A stretch of DNA of 35,980 nt from Myxococcales bacterium (GTDB taxonomy: Bacteria > Lernaellota > Lernaellaia > Lernaellales > Lernaellaceae), in NCBI GenBank assembly GCA_012517325.1, contig JAAYVF010000019.1:1-35980 (forward strand), given 5' to 3'. The translations under genes and the position numbers were made by a program. Of this stretch, positions 8,593 through 16,867 are shown piece by piece; within the stretch, counting starts at the first letter, position 1, and each line of letters begins with the position of its first letter. The notes beneath the pieces were generated by a model, which saw only the letters and a list, made by a program, of their open reading frames with translations, did no database searches and had not been told where the DNA came from.

Positions 8593-10185
8593 TCAATATT
8601 TGCCTTTGACCAGCGGCTTCAGGCGCCGGAAATAATCCTGCGGCTCGATTTGTTTGCGCCCCGCCTGGGCGGCCAGTTCCGCGGCGCGGTAGTACCGCCC
8701 CTTGCTCCACCACGACCGCAGATAAGCGCCGGCCGCCGGCTGGGCATACCAATCCTCGCCGTAACGCCGGGCCAGATCCGCCGCGAGCGTCGCTTCGAGC
8801 AGCCAGGCGCGCACATAGTCGGCCCCGGCCAGAAAATCGTCCGCGTCGGCATAGCAGCGCAGGCCGTCGTTTTCGTCGAGCGCGATCGCCGCCGCCTGGC
8901 CGTGCCAGCCGCGATACGCCTTCAGCGGCTCTTCCAGGCCCCGGTGCAGCACCATCTCGTACAACACCTTGGCGCAGTAACGCCGCAACTGATACAGCCG
9001 CTGATAGGCGACGAACCGCCCGAACGCCGTCGCGTCCTCTTCTTTGAAGTTGAACGCGCGTCGTAGGAAGCCGGGATCCGCGAACAACCCGTCGAACAGA
9101 AACGCGAAGGCGTCGGTGGCGGCGTGGTCGCCGAGCTGTTGAAATTCCCACAGCCCGGCGGTCGTGTTGGCGGCCTGCTGGGCGTGGCCCGTTTCGTGCC
9201 AGAGGGCCTGGTATTCGGCGAAACCGGCGGCCGGGATCAGCGTCAGGCGGACGTCGCCGGGCACGGCCACCGGATAGCACATCGCCCGAGGCGATTTGCG
9301 CGGCCGGTCGGCGTCGTCGACCTTGATCTTGTCGGCCGGCAATCCCAGACCGCCCAGAAAACTCCGCCAGCGGGGCAGCAGCTCGTCCTTGCCGAAGTAC
9401 GCCGCGAAACGCTCGGCGCCGAACAGCCGCATCGTGTCGCAACGCCGCAGTTTGTCGGCCGGAAACCCAAGCTGGAAGGGCACCGCCCAGTTTTGCAGTT
9501 TGACGAACCCTTTTTGCGAATCGTCGAGGAATTGTTTGCAAGTGGCGGCGAAGGCCGTCAAATCGACGTGGCGCAACTGCGCGGCCAGCGCGAGGTAATC
9601 GGCGAAACCCAGCTCCTTGGCGAGCCGCTGCAGCCGCTGTTCCTTGCGCCGGTAGCGTTCGTTGGCCTCGCGCAGAATCGGCGCGACCGCGTTGCTCAGT
9701 TCCTGCCGCGCCGCGTAGTCCTTTTCGTCCCGCAGCAGGCGCGGCAGTTCGTAATAGGCGTAGTTCTTGCCGCTGTAATCGAAGCGGGCGCCGGCCAGGT
9801 AAGCGTCGATCTCGTCGTTCAGGCCCGCGACGCGCATGCCGACCATCTCGCCCAGCAGGTAGTCGCGGAAGAAGCCGTAGGCCTTTTTCTCGTCCGGATT
9901 GGTCGCCGCGGCCTCCGCCCGCATCAGCAAAAGCAGCGAGTCGATCGAAAACAGTTTTTCGTGCCCGTTGTACGTCGCGGCGAGGTCCGTTTTTTCGCCG
10001 GTCGTCCGCCGTTTCCAGCTCAATTCCATCTGTTCGCGGACCAGGCTCCCGGCCTCGTCGCGCAATTTGGCGATCGCCGTGCGGTCGGCAAGGGAAATCG
10101 CCGGCGTTTGGGCGAGCGCCGGGAAAAAACCGGCCAGCAGGCAGCCAATCAGCGTCGCGACAAACAGGCGGCCGAAGCGGTTCAT
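8593..10185 (-). CDS. Secreted zinc metallopeptidase, M2/M3-like
   Basis: This 530-residue protein has a signal peptide (cleavage likely after PALAQ near residue 26), so it should act in the periplasm or outside. The long helical N-terminal part and WHETGHAQQ (HExxH at 330-334) match the M2/M3/M32 gluzincin group of helical peptidases. In these enzymes a third zinc ligand, a Glu, lies about 28 residues after the first His. Here that place is Asp358 in GDHAATDAFAFLFD, where relatives I recall carry TEAFAFLFE. The downstream helical lobe (RLYQLRRYCAKVLYE and later Tyr-rich segments) fits substrate binding. The next gene, an SDR on the same strand, ends only 23 bases upstream of this start. Confidence 0.82.
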   Translation of the reverse strand: MNRFGRLFVATLIGCLLAGFFPALAQTPAISLADRTAIAKLRDEAGSLVREQMELSWKRRTTGEKTDLAATYNGHEKLFSIDSLLLLMRAEAAATNPDEKKAYGFFRDYLLGEMVGMRVAGLNDEIDAYLAGARFDYSGKNYAYYELPRLLRDEKDYAARQELSNAVAPILREANERYRRKEQRLQRLAKELGFADYLALAAQLRHVDLTAFAATCKQFLDDSQKGFVKLQNWAVPFQLGFPADKLRRCDTMRLFGAERFAAYFGKDELLPRWRSFLGGLGLPADKIKVDDADRPRKSPRAMCYPVAVPGDVRLTLIPAAGFAEYQALWHETGHAQQAANTTAGLWEFQQLGDHAATDAFAFLFDGLFADPGFLRRAFNFKEEDATAFGRFVAYQRLYQLRRYCAKVLYEMVLHRGLEEPLKAYRGWHGQAAAIALDENDGLRCYADADDFLAGADYVRAWLLEATLAADLARRYGEDWYAQPAAGAYLRSWWSKGRYYRAAELAAQAGRKQIEPQDYFRRLKPLVKGKY

Positions 10186-10208
10186 GGGTTACCCGCGTAA
10201 ATGGCGGC

Positions 10209-10964
10209 TCAGGCGGTCGAGCCGGCGTCGATCACGATGGTCTGCCCGGTGATGTAGTCCGAATCCGCGCCGGCGAGAAACACGGCGGTGGCCGCGATGT
10301 CGCCCGGTTGGATCAACTGATGGATCGCCTGGCGGTCCAACGCCTGTTTGAGGATTTCCTCGGAGTTCCACAGGGCGGCGGAAAAATCGGTCTTGACCAG
10401 GCCGGGGGCGATGGCGTTGACGCGGATGCCGAAGATGCCCCATTCGGCGGCGAGGGTCTGGGTCATCATCTGCAAGGCCGCCTTGCTCATGCCGTAAGCA
10501 CCGAGCATCGGCGAAAAGCGGAAGCCGGCGGTGCTGGTGAGGTTGATGATTTTGCCGTACTGGCGTTTCTGCATCGGCTCAAGGCAGGCCTTGGCCAGCA
10601 GGAACGGGCCGAAAAAGTTGACCTCGAAGATTTTTTTCATCGCGGCTTCATCGCAGTACATCACCGGCCCGAAAACGGGATTGGTGGCGGCGTTGTTCAC
10701 CAGGATGTCGATCTGGCCGTAGGTGTCGAGGGTTTTCTTGACCAGCCCCTGGATCTGTTCCGCCTGCCCGACGTGGGTCGCCACGGCCAGGGCTTCGCCG
10801 CCCGCCTCGCGGATCGACGCGGCCACGGCCTCGAGCGGCGCGGCTTTGCGCGAGGCCAGGACCACCTTGGCGCCCGCCGCGGCCAGATGCCGCGCGATGT
10901 GTTCCCCAATACCCCGGCTGGCGCCGGTGACGATCGCTACACGGTTCGCGAGTTTTTGTTCCAT
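10209..10964 (-). CDS. Short-chain dehydrogenase/reductase (SDR)
   Basis: This is a classical SDR oxidoreductase of 251 residues. It shows the NAD(P)-binding motif TGASRGIG (13-20), NNAAT (90-94), the catalytic Ser144, Tyr157 and Lys161 (YGMSK), and the C-terminal pattern DYITGQTIVIDAG. Cofactor may be NADP, judging from the Ser-Arg-Lys after the second strand, but this is not certain. The nearest types I recall are the DHRS4-like carbonyl reductases. The start is the ATG at 10964 with GAGGAG upstream; the open frame extends 44 codons further without a binding site. It precedes the secreted peptidase gene in the same direction; no functional link is evident. Substrate unknown. Confidence 0.92.
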   Translation of the reverse strand: MEQKLANRVAIVTGASRGIGEHIARHLAAAGAKVVLASRKAAPLEAVAASIREAGGEALAVATHVGQAEQIQGLVKKTLDTYGQIDILVNNAATNPVFGPVMYCDEAAMKKIFEVNFFGPFLLAKACLEPMQKRQYGKIINLTSTAGFRFSPMLGAYGMSKAALQMMTQTLAAEWGIFGIRVNAIAPGLVKTDFSAALWNSEEILKQALDRQAIHQLIQPGDIAATAVFLAGADSDYITGQTIVIDAGSTA

Positions 10965-11514
10965 GATGCTCCTCGGATGGTACGGTTGCTGGGGGGCTAT
11001 GGTAACACGCCGAACGATGGGCGCAACCAGCGGACGGACGGAGTTTAAAAAAATGACCCCAAAACAAGTTCGGGGGGATGGACCGGTATGGCACAAGCCG
11101 TGCGGTCGGGTCGAACTCGTTCCGGGGTCAGGGCTATTCCGGCCGCTCCGATCTATCGGCCGTCAGAGCATCCTCACTTTGCCGACATCCAGAGCAGGCG
11201 CTGTTCGGGGGCGTTTCCTTGCTTGTCTACGACACGGACATTTCCACCCATGGTTCCCACCAATTTTATGCAACTACCGTACCAGCGAAAAAATTTTCCT
11301 GCTCGCCGCGGGAAAGAACACGGTGAGCGGATTGGGGGGAAATCGCATTAAACGTTGTTTTCAAAATGATTTTTTAAATATCGACCGCATTCCGACGCCT
11401 GATTATTCGCGGTCGTAGAGGATCGCGAAGAAGCGATTGACGTGCTAAATATTCAGCGCTTATTCACCGGACGGTTGAAATCTCAGCAATTACCGTCTCG
11501 CCATGCGTCCGAGG
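10965..11514. other. Long intergenic region with a REP-like palindrome
   Basis: These 550 bases hold no convincing gene; short plus-strand frames lack binding sites and look like random open sequence. The clear structure is the palindrome at 11054-11130. The rest (about 11230-11450) is AT-richer and unremarkable, and I see no terminator or regulatory RNA I could name. Confidence 0.45.
11054..11130. repeat. 77-nt imperfect palindrome, REP-like
   Basis: Two 19-base arms, 11054-11072 (TGACCCCAAAACAAGTTCG) and 11112-11130, are inverted copies of each other with three differences. In a minus-strand RNA all three differences become G-U pairs, so a full 19-bp stem could form. A second inner stem (GACCG with CGGTC, and GCAC with GTGC) fills the centre. 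TGACCCC-type hairpins like this are typical of REP elements mobilised by Y1 (RAYT) transposases. No transposase gene is in this window, so the assignment is by form only. Confidence 0.55.
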
Positions 11515-12021
11515 TCACTCCGATTGTTCCGGATAATCCGGATAATAAGGAGTCATATTGACGTCGCTTTCACAGGCACGAAACTCGTCGATGTAATTCA
11601 AAATGATCGTCCGGCGCTGCTCAAGATCGATGGGATGAAAAGCCAGATCCACCTTGATGTCATACCAAGCGTCGCTCAGACAATCAGCGTCGTAGCCGCA
11701 ATGCGAAAGCTCGGACCACTCCGGCTCGGAACAACCCGGATCCCAGAAATAACCGCCCATGAAGAAGCAAATCCATAAATCGGCGAAATCGTAACCGCTG
11801 TGCGGCAGACAAGCGGAAAAATCCTCGCAGCAGGATTGTTGATCCCAATTGTATTCGGCCAGGACGACGCAGGCTTGAAAGGCATCCAGGCATTCGTCCG
11901 GTTGGCCGCAATCGTAATCGCGGTCATCGTCGTCGTCGCCGCAAGCCGGAAGAATGCCGCCGACGACCGCCAGAATCATCAAGCCGATCAGTCCGAATTC
12001 CAATGTCATGATTCGTCGCAC
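11515..12021 (-). CDS. Cys-rich lipoprotein of unknown function
   Basis: This is a 168-residue predicted lipoprotein. A hydrophobic segment ends in a lipobox (LPAC, Cys near residue 27) followed by GDDDDD. The mature domain carries many Cys residues (DECLDAFQAC, QSCCEDFSAC, then CFFMGGYFWDPGC and HCGYDADC) and is rich in aromatic residues, suggesting a disulfide-stabilised extracytoplasmic fold. The layout resembles the lipoproteins at 327 and 976, and the paired-Cys DDCL/CCED style suggests they are distant paralogues. The start is a GTG with GAAGG six bases upstream; an internal ATG four codons later is an alternative. Function not recognised. Confidence 0.72.
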   Translation of the reverse strand: MRRIMTLEFGLIGLMILAVVGGILPACGDDDDDRDYDCGQPDECLDAFQACVVLAEYNWDQQSCCEDFSACLPHSGYDFADLWICFFMGGYFWDPGCSEPEWSELSHCGYDADCLSDAWYDIKVDLAFHPIDLEQRRTIILNYIDEFRACESDVNMTPYYPDYPEQSE

Positions 12022-12138
12022 TTGCCGCCTTCTCTGGGTATCGTCCCTTGATGCAATTCACTCATGATTGAAATAATAACATTTCGCATTCGCTGTTGTC
12101 AAATTGATCAGATCGCTATTACCGGCGACGACGATCGC

Positions 12139-12996
12139 TCACTTCTCGATTCGCACCGTCACCAGCAGCACGTCGGAATGGGTGCGCGTGGTCGTCTCCC
12201 ACGAGCGGAACAGGTCGGTCACGCGGTTCATCGACTCGCCGGAAACGCCGCCCAACAGGATCTGGTCGCCGTCGCGAACCCGCACGGTGGTGCTCAGGTC
12301 CATGAAGGGCTGATTGGCCGGTCCCTTGGCGGTATAAAGCGTCGCGCGCGGCATGATCTTCAACTCGACCTCGTCGCCGACGATCCGCGGCCGCACTTCC
12401 AACGCGGTCTGCACCGACGTGACCTGACCAGTCATCACCGGGCCCAGCTTGCCGGCCCAGGCGAACCGGTCGGGTTGATACACCTGCTTTTGCCCGGCCA
12501 GCAGGGTTGCCGTTTCACCTTCCAGCACGCGCACTTCGACGCGGCTCGCGTCGGTGTTGCGGTCGATGCGCCGCAGCGCCTTGCCCTGCCCGCCGATGGT
12601 GCCGTCGCGCGACCTGGCGTCGAACGGCAACCGGCCGACGCGCCAGCCGCCGCCGGCCGCCGTCCAATCGACCGCGACGCCCAGATTTTCGTACTCGTCC
12701 GCGCCGATCCGTTGCGCCGCGATGTAAACCGTCCGCGGTCGCACATCGAGCTGCGCCAGCGCCTGCCTGACCCGCGCGATCGCCGCCGGGCTGCCGGTCA
12801 CGACCAGCGAGCCGGTGCGCGCGTCGACCGTGATCGTCCCCTCGGTTCCGAGCGCGGCCTGGAGCGCCGGCAACAGGTCTTCCGCTGTGCGGTATTGCGG
12901 CTTGAGCACCGCGAAGTCGTTGTCGGCGGCGTGAAGAATGATCGGCATCGCCAGTGTAACGAAAAGCATTGCGAGCAGGATCGAAAAACGGCGCAT
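12139..12996 (-). CDS. Minimal secretin-like protein
   Basis: The 285-residue product has a signal peptide (about residues 1-23), then a NolW/N1-like domain (about 25-90, including TITVDARTGSLVVTGSPAAI) of the type that forms rings in type II/III secretins. A secretin-type domain follows (about 150-285), with VEVRVLEGETATLLAGQKQ, a long amphipathic central strand region, and a C-terminal DGDQILLGGVSGES then LLVTVRI. These match the start and end of the secretin pore domain, but the usual VPxLGxIPxLGxLF core is reduced to RVTDLFRS. The protein is far shorter than real secretins. It stands alone, without type II, III or IV pilus genes. GGGAGG upstream of ATG supports the start. Confidence 0.72.
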   Translation of the reverse strand: MRRFSILLAMLFVTLAMPIILHAADNDFAVLKPQYRTAEDLLPALQAALGTEGTITVDARTGSLVVTGSPAAIARVRQALAQLDVRPRTVYIAAQRIGADEYENLGVAVDWTAAGGGWRVGRLPFDARSRDGTIGGQGKALRRIDRNTDASRVEVRVLEGETATLLAGQKQVYQPDRFAWAGKLGPVMTGQVTSVQTALEVRPRIVGDEVELKIMPRATLYTAKGPANQPFMDLSTTVRVRDGDQILLGGVSGESMNRVTDLFRSWETTTRTHSDVLLVTVRIEK

Positions 12997-13084
12997 GACG
13001 ATGGCCCTCCCGTCGTCTCAATATAAAACTTTCGCAGAGAAAAAACGAATCGGCAGGCTATCGAGCGAGGTCGCGACAAGGGCA

Positions 13085-13663
13085 TCAATCGATTTTTCGC
13101 CAGACCAAATTCAGATCTAAAAACATCCACTCAAAACCACCGTTCGATAACTCATGGTAAGCCACAAGCTCGAATTCTCCATCGATTGTGCACCTCATGC
13201 TGGCATTGAATTGAAGATAATCAGGGTTTGATTGATCGAGACCGCAAAGATAAATTTCACCATTCGCCGAGGTCACCTCAACCGGTATTCCCCAAGATGA
13301 GTCGCAAAGAAGCTGATTGCCGTCGGAATGAATGGGAAACATCCAAAAACCGGATGACGCGCAGGACATGGTCAGCGTCGTGCCATCCGCCGGATTTTCA
13401 TACAGGCCGGCGTATCGTTCCAAAATCTTTTGCGCTTTTTGGTAGTCTTCCTCGGAAACATCCTCGGGCTTGGGCGGCAGGCAATCATCGGCTGATTCGT
13501 CGGCGGTGGCAACGAAGGAATCCGCCTCGGCTTCAACCTCCACGGTGATCGAGCACGAACCTGATGGGTCGTTGTTATGATCGTCCGTGCAGGCGATTAA
13601 AAGAAAAAGGTAAAAAGTGACAAGCGCTAATATCAAAATGAAATGAATTTTTTTTGATTTCAT
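13085..13663 (-). CDS. Predicted lipoprotein of unknown function
   Basis: This is a 192-residue predicted lipoprotein. A Lys-rich N-terminus and a long hydrophobic segment end in a lipobox (LIAC, Cys at about residue 25), followed by an acidic TDDHNND linker. A Glu/Ala-rich stretch (about 40-65) leads into a domain with helical KAQKILERYAGLYENP and then beta strands, perhaps resembling small adhesion or inhibitor folds. I do not recognise it. AAGGAG before ATG supports the start. The gene is AT-richer than its neighbours and its upstream region to 13880 contains a striking AT-rich palindrome. Confidence 0.75.
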   Translation of the reverse strand: MKSKKIHFILILALVTFYLFLLIACTDDHNNDPSGSCSITVEVEAEADSFVATADESADDCLPPKPEDVSEEDYQKAQKILERYAGLYENPADGTTLTMSCASSGFWMFPIHSDGNQLLCDSSWGIPVEVTSANGEIYLCGLDQSNPDYLQFNASMRCTIDGEFELVAYHELSNGGFEWMFLDLNLVWRKID

Positions 13664-13747
13664 TGGATTCTCCTTTTTTGGTCATTTCGCGGCCGAAATC
13701 ACTACTATTTGGATAAATGAATCATATGAACACATAGTAATATAATG

Positions 13748-13799
13748 CCAAAAACGGCAACACAATACTATTTATTGAAAAATAGTATTGTATTTTTGG
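13748..13799. repeat. AT-rich nested palindrome (possible terminator or operator)
   Basis: A perfect 12-bp inverted repeat, ACAATACTATTT at 13762-13773 and its complement at 13780-13791, encloses a 6-base loop. Outer arms CCAAAAA (13748-13754) and TTTTTGG (13793-13799) are also complementary. The T tract after the stem fits a plus-strand intrinsic terminator, but no plus-strand gene ends here. Its position between divergent genes makes an operator or a mobile hairpin element equally possible. Confidence 0.55.
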
Positions 13800-13886
13800 G
13801 GGTTCTTGCTGGTTGTCATGCCGCGTCAGGTGTGCCACTTTCAAGTTGTTGAACTTCCGACAACCAATCCCGGTAGGAGCCGAGCC

Positions 13887-15011
13887 ATGAGCCTGCTCGC
13901 CGTTTTATTGCTGATCGTCGTTTTCCTGTTCGTCTGGTACGACCTCGCGCGGCGCTTCTACGGCGGGCGCGGCACCGAGGACGAAATCCAATTCGTCACC
14001 ACCGACGACGGCTGGCGGCTGGCGCTGCACCGCTACCGGCCGCGCGGCGCGAACCCGCACGGCGAGCCGGTGCTGTTGCATCACGGGCTGGCTTCCAATT
14101 ACCGCTCGTTCGACCTGAACGTCGATTCGCCGGCCGCGCCCGTGCCGTCGCTTCCCCACTGGCTGGCCGAGCGCGGCTACGACGTGTATGCCATCGACCT
14201 GCGCGGCCGGGGCGACAGCGAGCGCGCCGGCTGGGGCACGGATAAAACCTGGACCTGGTCGGTCGACGATTACATCGAAAAGGACGATCCGGCCTTCGTG
14301 CAGGCGATTCTGGCGCGCACGGGTTTCACCGATCTGCACTGGATCGGCCACAGCATGGGCGGAATTCTGCTGTTGGCGCACTGTGCGCGCGAGGGTTCGC
14401 CGCGGCTGGCCAGCGGCATCGCGGTCGGTTCCGGCCTGGCTTATCAAAACACCGGCTCGCATTACGAACGGCTCATCCCGTTCGCCGGAGTGACCCGTTA
14501 CAAAAAGCGTTTTCCGTTCGGCTCGATGGCGAAGTTCTTCGCGCCCTTTGCCGGGTGGAAGAAAATCGGCCTGGACACCTTCAATTACTGCCCGGAGAAC
14601 ACCGCGCCGGCCGCCGCCAAGGCCATCTACGGCGGGGTCATCTGCAACACGAGCAGCCTGGTGGTGCGGCAAATGGCCTCCCTGTTCGGCGCGGACGGCC
14701 TGACCTCGCTGGACGGAAAAATCCGCTACCCCGAAATCGCGAAAAACGTCACCACGCCGCTGCTGCTCATCGCCGGCTCCCGCGACCATCAAAGTTCGAT
14801 CGCTCTGGCCGACCGGACCTTGAAGCAATTGGCCGGCGAGCAGCACAAAACGCTCTTTTTCGGCAAGGATCACGGCCACCGCGAAAACTACGGCCACTTC
14901 GACCTGTTGGTCGGTTTGCACGCCGAAACCGAGGTCTTCCCGCACATCCTGGAATGGCTGCAAAGCCACCCCGCGAAACGGGCCGCCGGCAAAACGGGGA
15001 GTGAAGCGTAA
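13887..15011 (+). CDS. Membrane-anchored alpha/beta hydrolase
   Basis: The 374-residue product starts with a single N-terminal transmembrane helix (about residues 2-18) and continues with an alpha/beta hydrolase fold. The oxyanion HG is at 66-67 (LLHHGLAS), the nucleophile elbow GHSMGG places Ser156, and candidate acid and base are Asp300 (IAGSRDHQS) and His337 (NYGHFDLL). The wording around HHGLASN and GHFDLL is typical of lipase/esterase-like members, including PHA-depolymerase-like and lipase-related groups, so a lipid or ester substrate is plausible. TAGGAG before the ATG at 13887 is chosen over an earlier in-frame start at 13788, which would run through the intergenic palindrome. Confidence 0.87.
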   Translation: MSLLAVLLLIVVFLFVWYDLARRFYGGRGTEDEIQFVTTDDGWRLALHRYRPRGANPHGEPVLLHHGLASNYRSFDLNVDSPAAPVPSLPHWLAERGYDVYAIDLRGRGDSERAGWGTDKTWTWSVDDYIEKDDPAFVQAILARTGFTDLHWIGHSMGGILLLAHCAREGSPRLASGIAVGSGLAYQNTGSHYERLIPFAGVTRYKKRFPFGSMAKFFAPFAGWKKIGLDTFNYCPENTAPAAAKAIYGGVICNTSSLVVRQMASLFGADGLTSLDGKIRYPEIAKNVTTPLLLIAGSRDHQSSIALADRTLKQLAGEQHKTLFFGKDHGHRENYGHFDLLVGLHAETEVFPHILEWLQSHPAKRAAGKTGSEA

Positions 15012-15036
15012 TTTCCCTTACAAAATCAAGGCTCTC

Positions 15037-15065
15037 TTGACACTCAGGGCCTACGTTCTTAATGT
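15037..15065 (+). promoter_or_regulatory. Candidate sigma70-type promoter of the ABC operon
   Basis: A perfect TTGACA at 15037-15042 is followed after 17 bases by TAATGT at 15060-15065, a weak -10. It lies about 95 bases before the ABC ATPase start, in an AT-rich gap that otherwise contains no gene. Confidence 0.35.
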
Positions 15066-15159
15066 TTGGCCTCATTAATTAACAAACGCGGTCGAACCGT
15101 GTCTAAACGGAAATTATCGGTCGGTTTGTTTCGAGCAATCGTTCCATCGGGGTACCCTC

Positions 15160-16101
15160 ATGATTGAAGTGAAAAACCTGGTCAAACGATACGGCGACTA
15201 TCCGGCGGTGGACCGGATCAGTTTCCGGGTCGAAAAAGGGAAGATCCTCGGTTTTCTCGGCCCGAACGGCGCCGGCAAAACCACGACCATGCGGATCGTC
15301 ACCGGCTTCATGCCGCCGACCGCGGGCGAAGTGACCATCGACGGTTACAACATTATGACCCACCCGATGGAAGCGCGGCGGCGCATCGGTTACCTGCCCG
15401 AGACCCCGCCGCTGTACCCGGATTTGACGGTCCGCGACTACCTGACGTTCGCCGCCCGCATCAAGGGCGTGCCGCGCAAGAAGGTCGCCGAGCGCGTGAC
15501 GACCGTCGCCGGCAAATGCGGTGTCACCGACTACCTCGGCCGGCTGATCGCCGTGCTGTCGAAGGGCTACCGGCAACGGGTCGGCCTGGCGCAAGCCTTG
15601 GTGCACGATCCGGAAGTGCTGATTCTGGACGAGCCGACCATCGGCCTGGACCCGAACCAGATTCAGGAAATCCGCCAACTCATCCGCTCGCTGGCCGGCA
15701 ATCACACCGTGGTGCTTTCGACGCACATCCTGCCCGAGGTGACGATGACCTGCGACGACGTGATCATCATCAGCAAGGGCAAGATAGTGGCGGCCGACAC
15801 GCTGGAAAACCTGACCAGGTCCGGCGGCGGGCGCGCCCGGACCTATCTGCGGCTGGCCGAACCCGACGACAAGACGCTCGGCCTCCTGCAGAAAACGCCC
15901 GGCGTGGCCCGGGTCGAAACCGCGAAGGACCGGGGCGCTTTCTTCATCACCAGCCAACCGAACACCGATCCCTCGGCCGACCTCGGCGTGCTGGTGCTGC
16001 AACACGGCTGGGGTTTGCTTGAACTCCGCCACGAACGGCCGACGCTGGAGGAAGTCTTCAGCCGGCTGACCCTCGGCGAGGAGGATGCGGCTCATGCGTA
16101 A
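15160..16101 (+). CDS. ABC transporter ATPase, GldA-like
   Basis: This is the 313-residue nucleotide-binding subunit of an ABC-2 type exporter. Walker A is GPNGAGKT (34-41), the signature is LSKGYRQR (133-140) in place of LSGGQ, Walker B is VLILDEP (153-159), and the H-loop is His189. LSKGYRQRVGLAQAL is characteristic of the gliding-associated GldA group and related ATPases. The C-terminal extension after residue 225 is the usual regulatory tail of this group. It is the first gene of a tight operon: the permease start lies inside its last codons, then come a GldG-like and a DUF4340 protein. The exported substrate is unknown; presence does not by itself indicate gliding. Confidence 0.93.
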   Translation: MIEVKNLVKRYGDYPAVDRISFRVEKGKILGFLGPNGAGKTTTMRIVTGFMPPTAGEVTIDGYNIMTHPMEARRRIGYLPETPPLYPDLTVRDYLTFAARIKGVPRKKVAERVTTVAGKCGVTDYLGRLIAVLSKGYRQRVGLAQALVHDPEVLILDEPTIGLDPNQIQEIRQLIRSLAGNHTVVLSTHILPEVTMTCDDVIIISKGKIVAADTLENLTRSGGGRARTYLRLAEPDDKTLGLLQKTPGVARVETAKDRGAFFITSQPNTDPSADLGVLVLQHGWGLLELRHERPTLEEVFSRLTLGEEDAAHA

Positions 16102-16861
16102 CATTTGGGCGATCGCCGACAAGGAACTGCGGCAGTTTTTCGGCGGCTCGGTGGCCTACGTGGTCATGGCCGCTTTCCTGATGCTGACCGGGTTTTTCTT
16201 CTACGACATGGTGATGTCGTACAACCGTTACCTGGGCTACACCCAGATGAACCCGGCGATGATGGATCAGCTCAACATCAACGACCTGATCATCACGCCC
16301 CTCTTCCACAACATCAACGTGATCCTGTTGCTGATCGTGCCGCTCGTCACGATGCGGCTGTTCGCCGAGGAACGGAACCAGGGCACCGACGAAATGCTGC
16401 TGACCAGCCCGGTGAGCATCGGCCAGATCGTCACCGGCAAGTTCCTGGCGGCGACGGCTTTTTACCTGCTGCTCCTGCTGCTGACCGGCTTGTATCCGGC
16501 GATTCTGTTCAAGTACGCGAAGCCGGACATCGGCAAACTGGCGGCCGGTTACGCGGGCCTGATTTTGATGGGCGTTTCGTTCATCGCCTTCGGCCTGTTC
16601 GCCAGCACCCTGACGCGCAGCCAGGTCGTGGCGGCGATCGTCAGCTTCGCCGTGCTGCTGGTCTTCTGGATTCTGGGCTGGCTGGCCGAATCGCAGGCCG
16701 GCGTTTTCGGCAAAATCCTCAAATACCTGGCGATGACCGAGCACTTCGAGCGCTTCAGTCAAGGAATGATCGACACCAGCGACCTGCTGTACTTCGTCAG
16801 CTTCATCGCCTTCTTCTGGTTCATGGCCACCCGCGCCGTCGAATCGACCCGGTGGAGGTAA
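16094..16861 (+). CDS. ABC-2 type permease, GldF-like
   Basis: This is the membrane subunit of the exporter, 255 residues with about six transmembrane segments. It begins with the cytoplasmic KELRQFFGGSVAYVV motif typical of GldF/NosY-like permeases, has a long first periplasmic loop (about residues 40-75), then ERNQGTDEMLLTSPV, which is the conserved cytoplasmic coupling segment. The ATG at 16094 is preferred because GAGGAG sits about ten bases upstream; an ATG nine bases earlier lies directly on that site. The start overlaps the ATPase stop by 8 bases, so translation is probably coupled. Confidence 0.9.
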   Translation: MRNIWAIADKELRQFFGGSVAYVVMAAFLMLTGFFFYDMVMSYNRYLGYTQMNPAMMDQLNINDLIITPLFHNINVILLLIVPLVTMRLFAEERNQGTDEMLLTSPVSIGQIVTGKFLAATAFYLLLLLLTGLYPAILFKYAKPDIGKLAAGYAGLILMGVSFIAFGLFASTLTRSQVVAAIVSFAVLLVFWILGWLAESQAGVFGKILKYLAMTEHFERFSQGMIDTSDLLYFVSFIAFFWFMATRAVESTRWR

Positions 16862-16867
16862 GCGGCC

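Noticed and set aside
11088-11351. 87-codon plus-strand frame in the long intergenic region
   Set aside because: No ribosome binding site, overlaps the REP-like palindrome, and its composition looks random.
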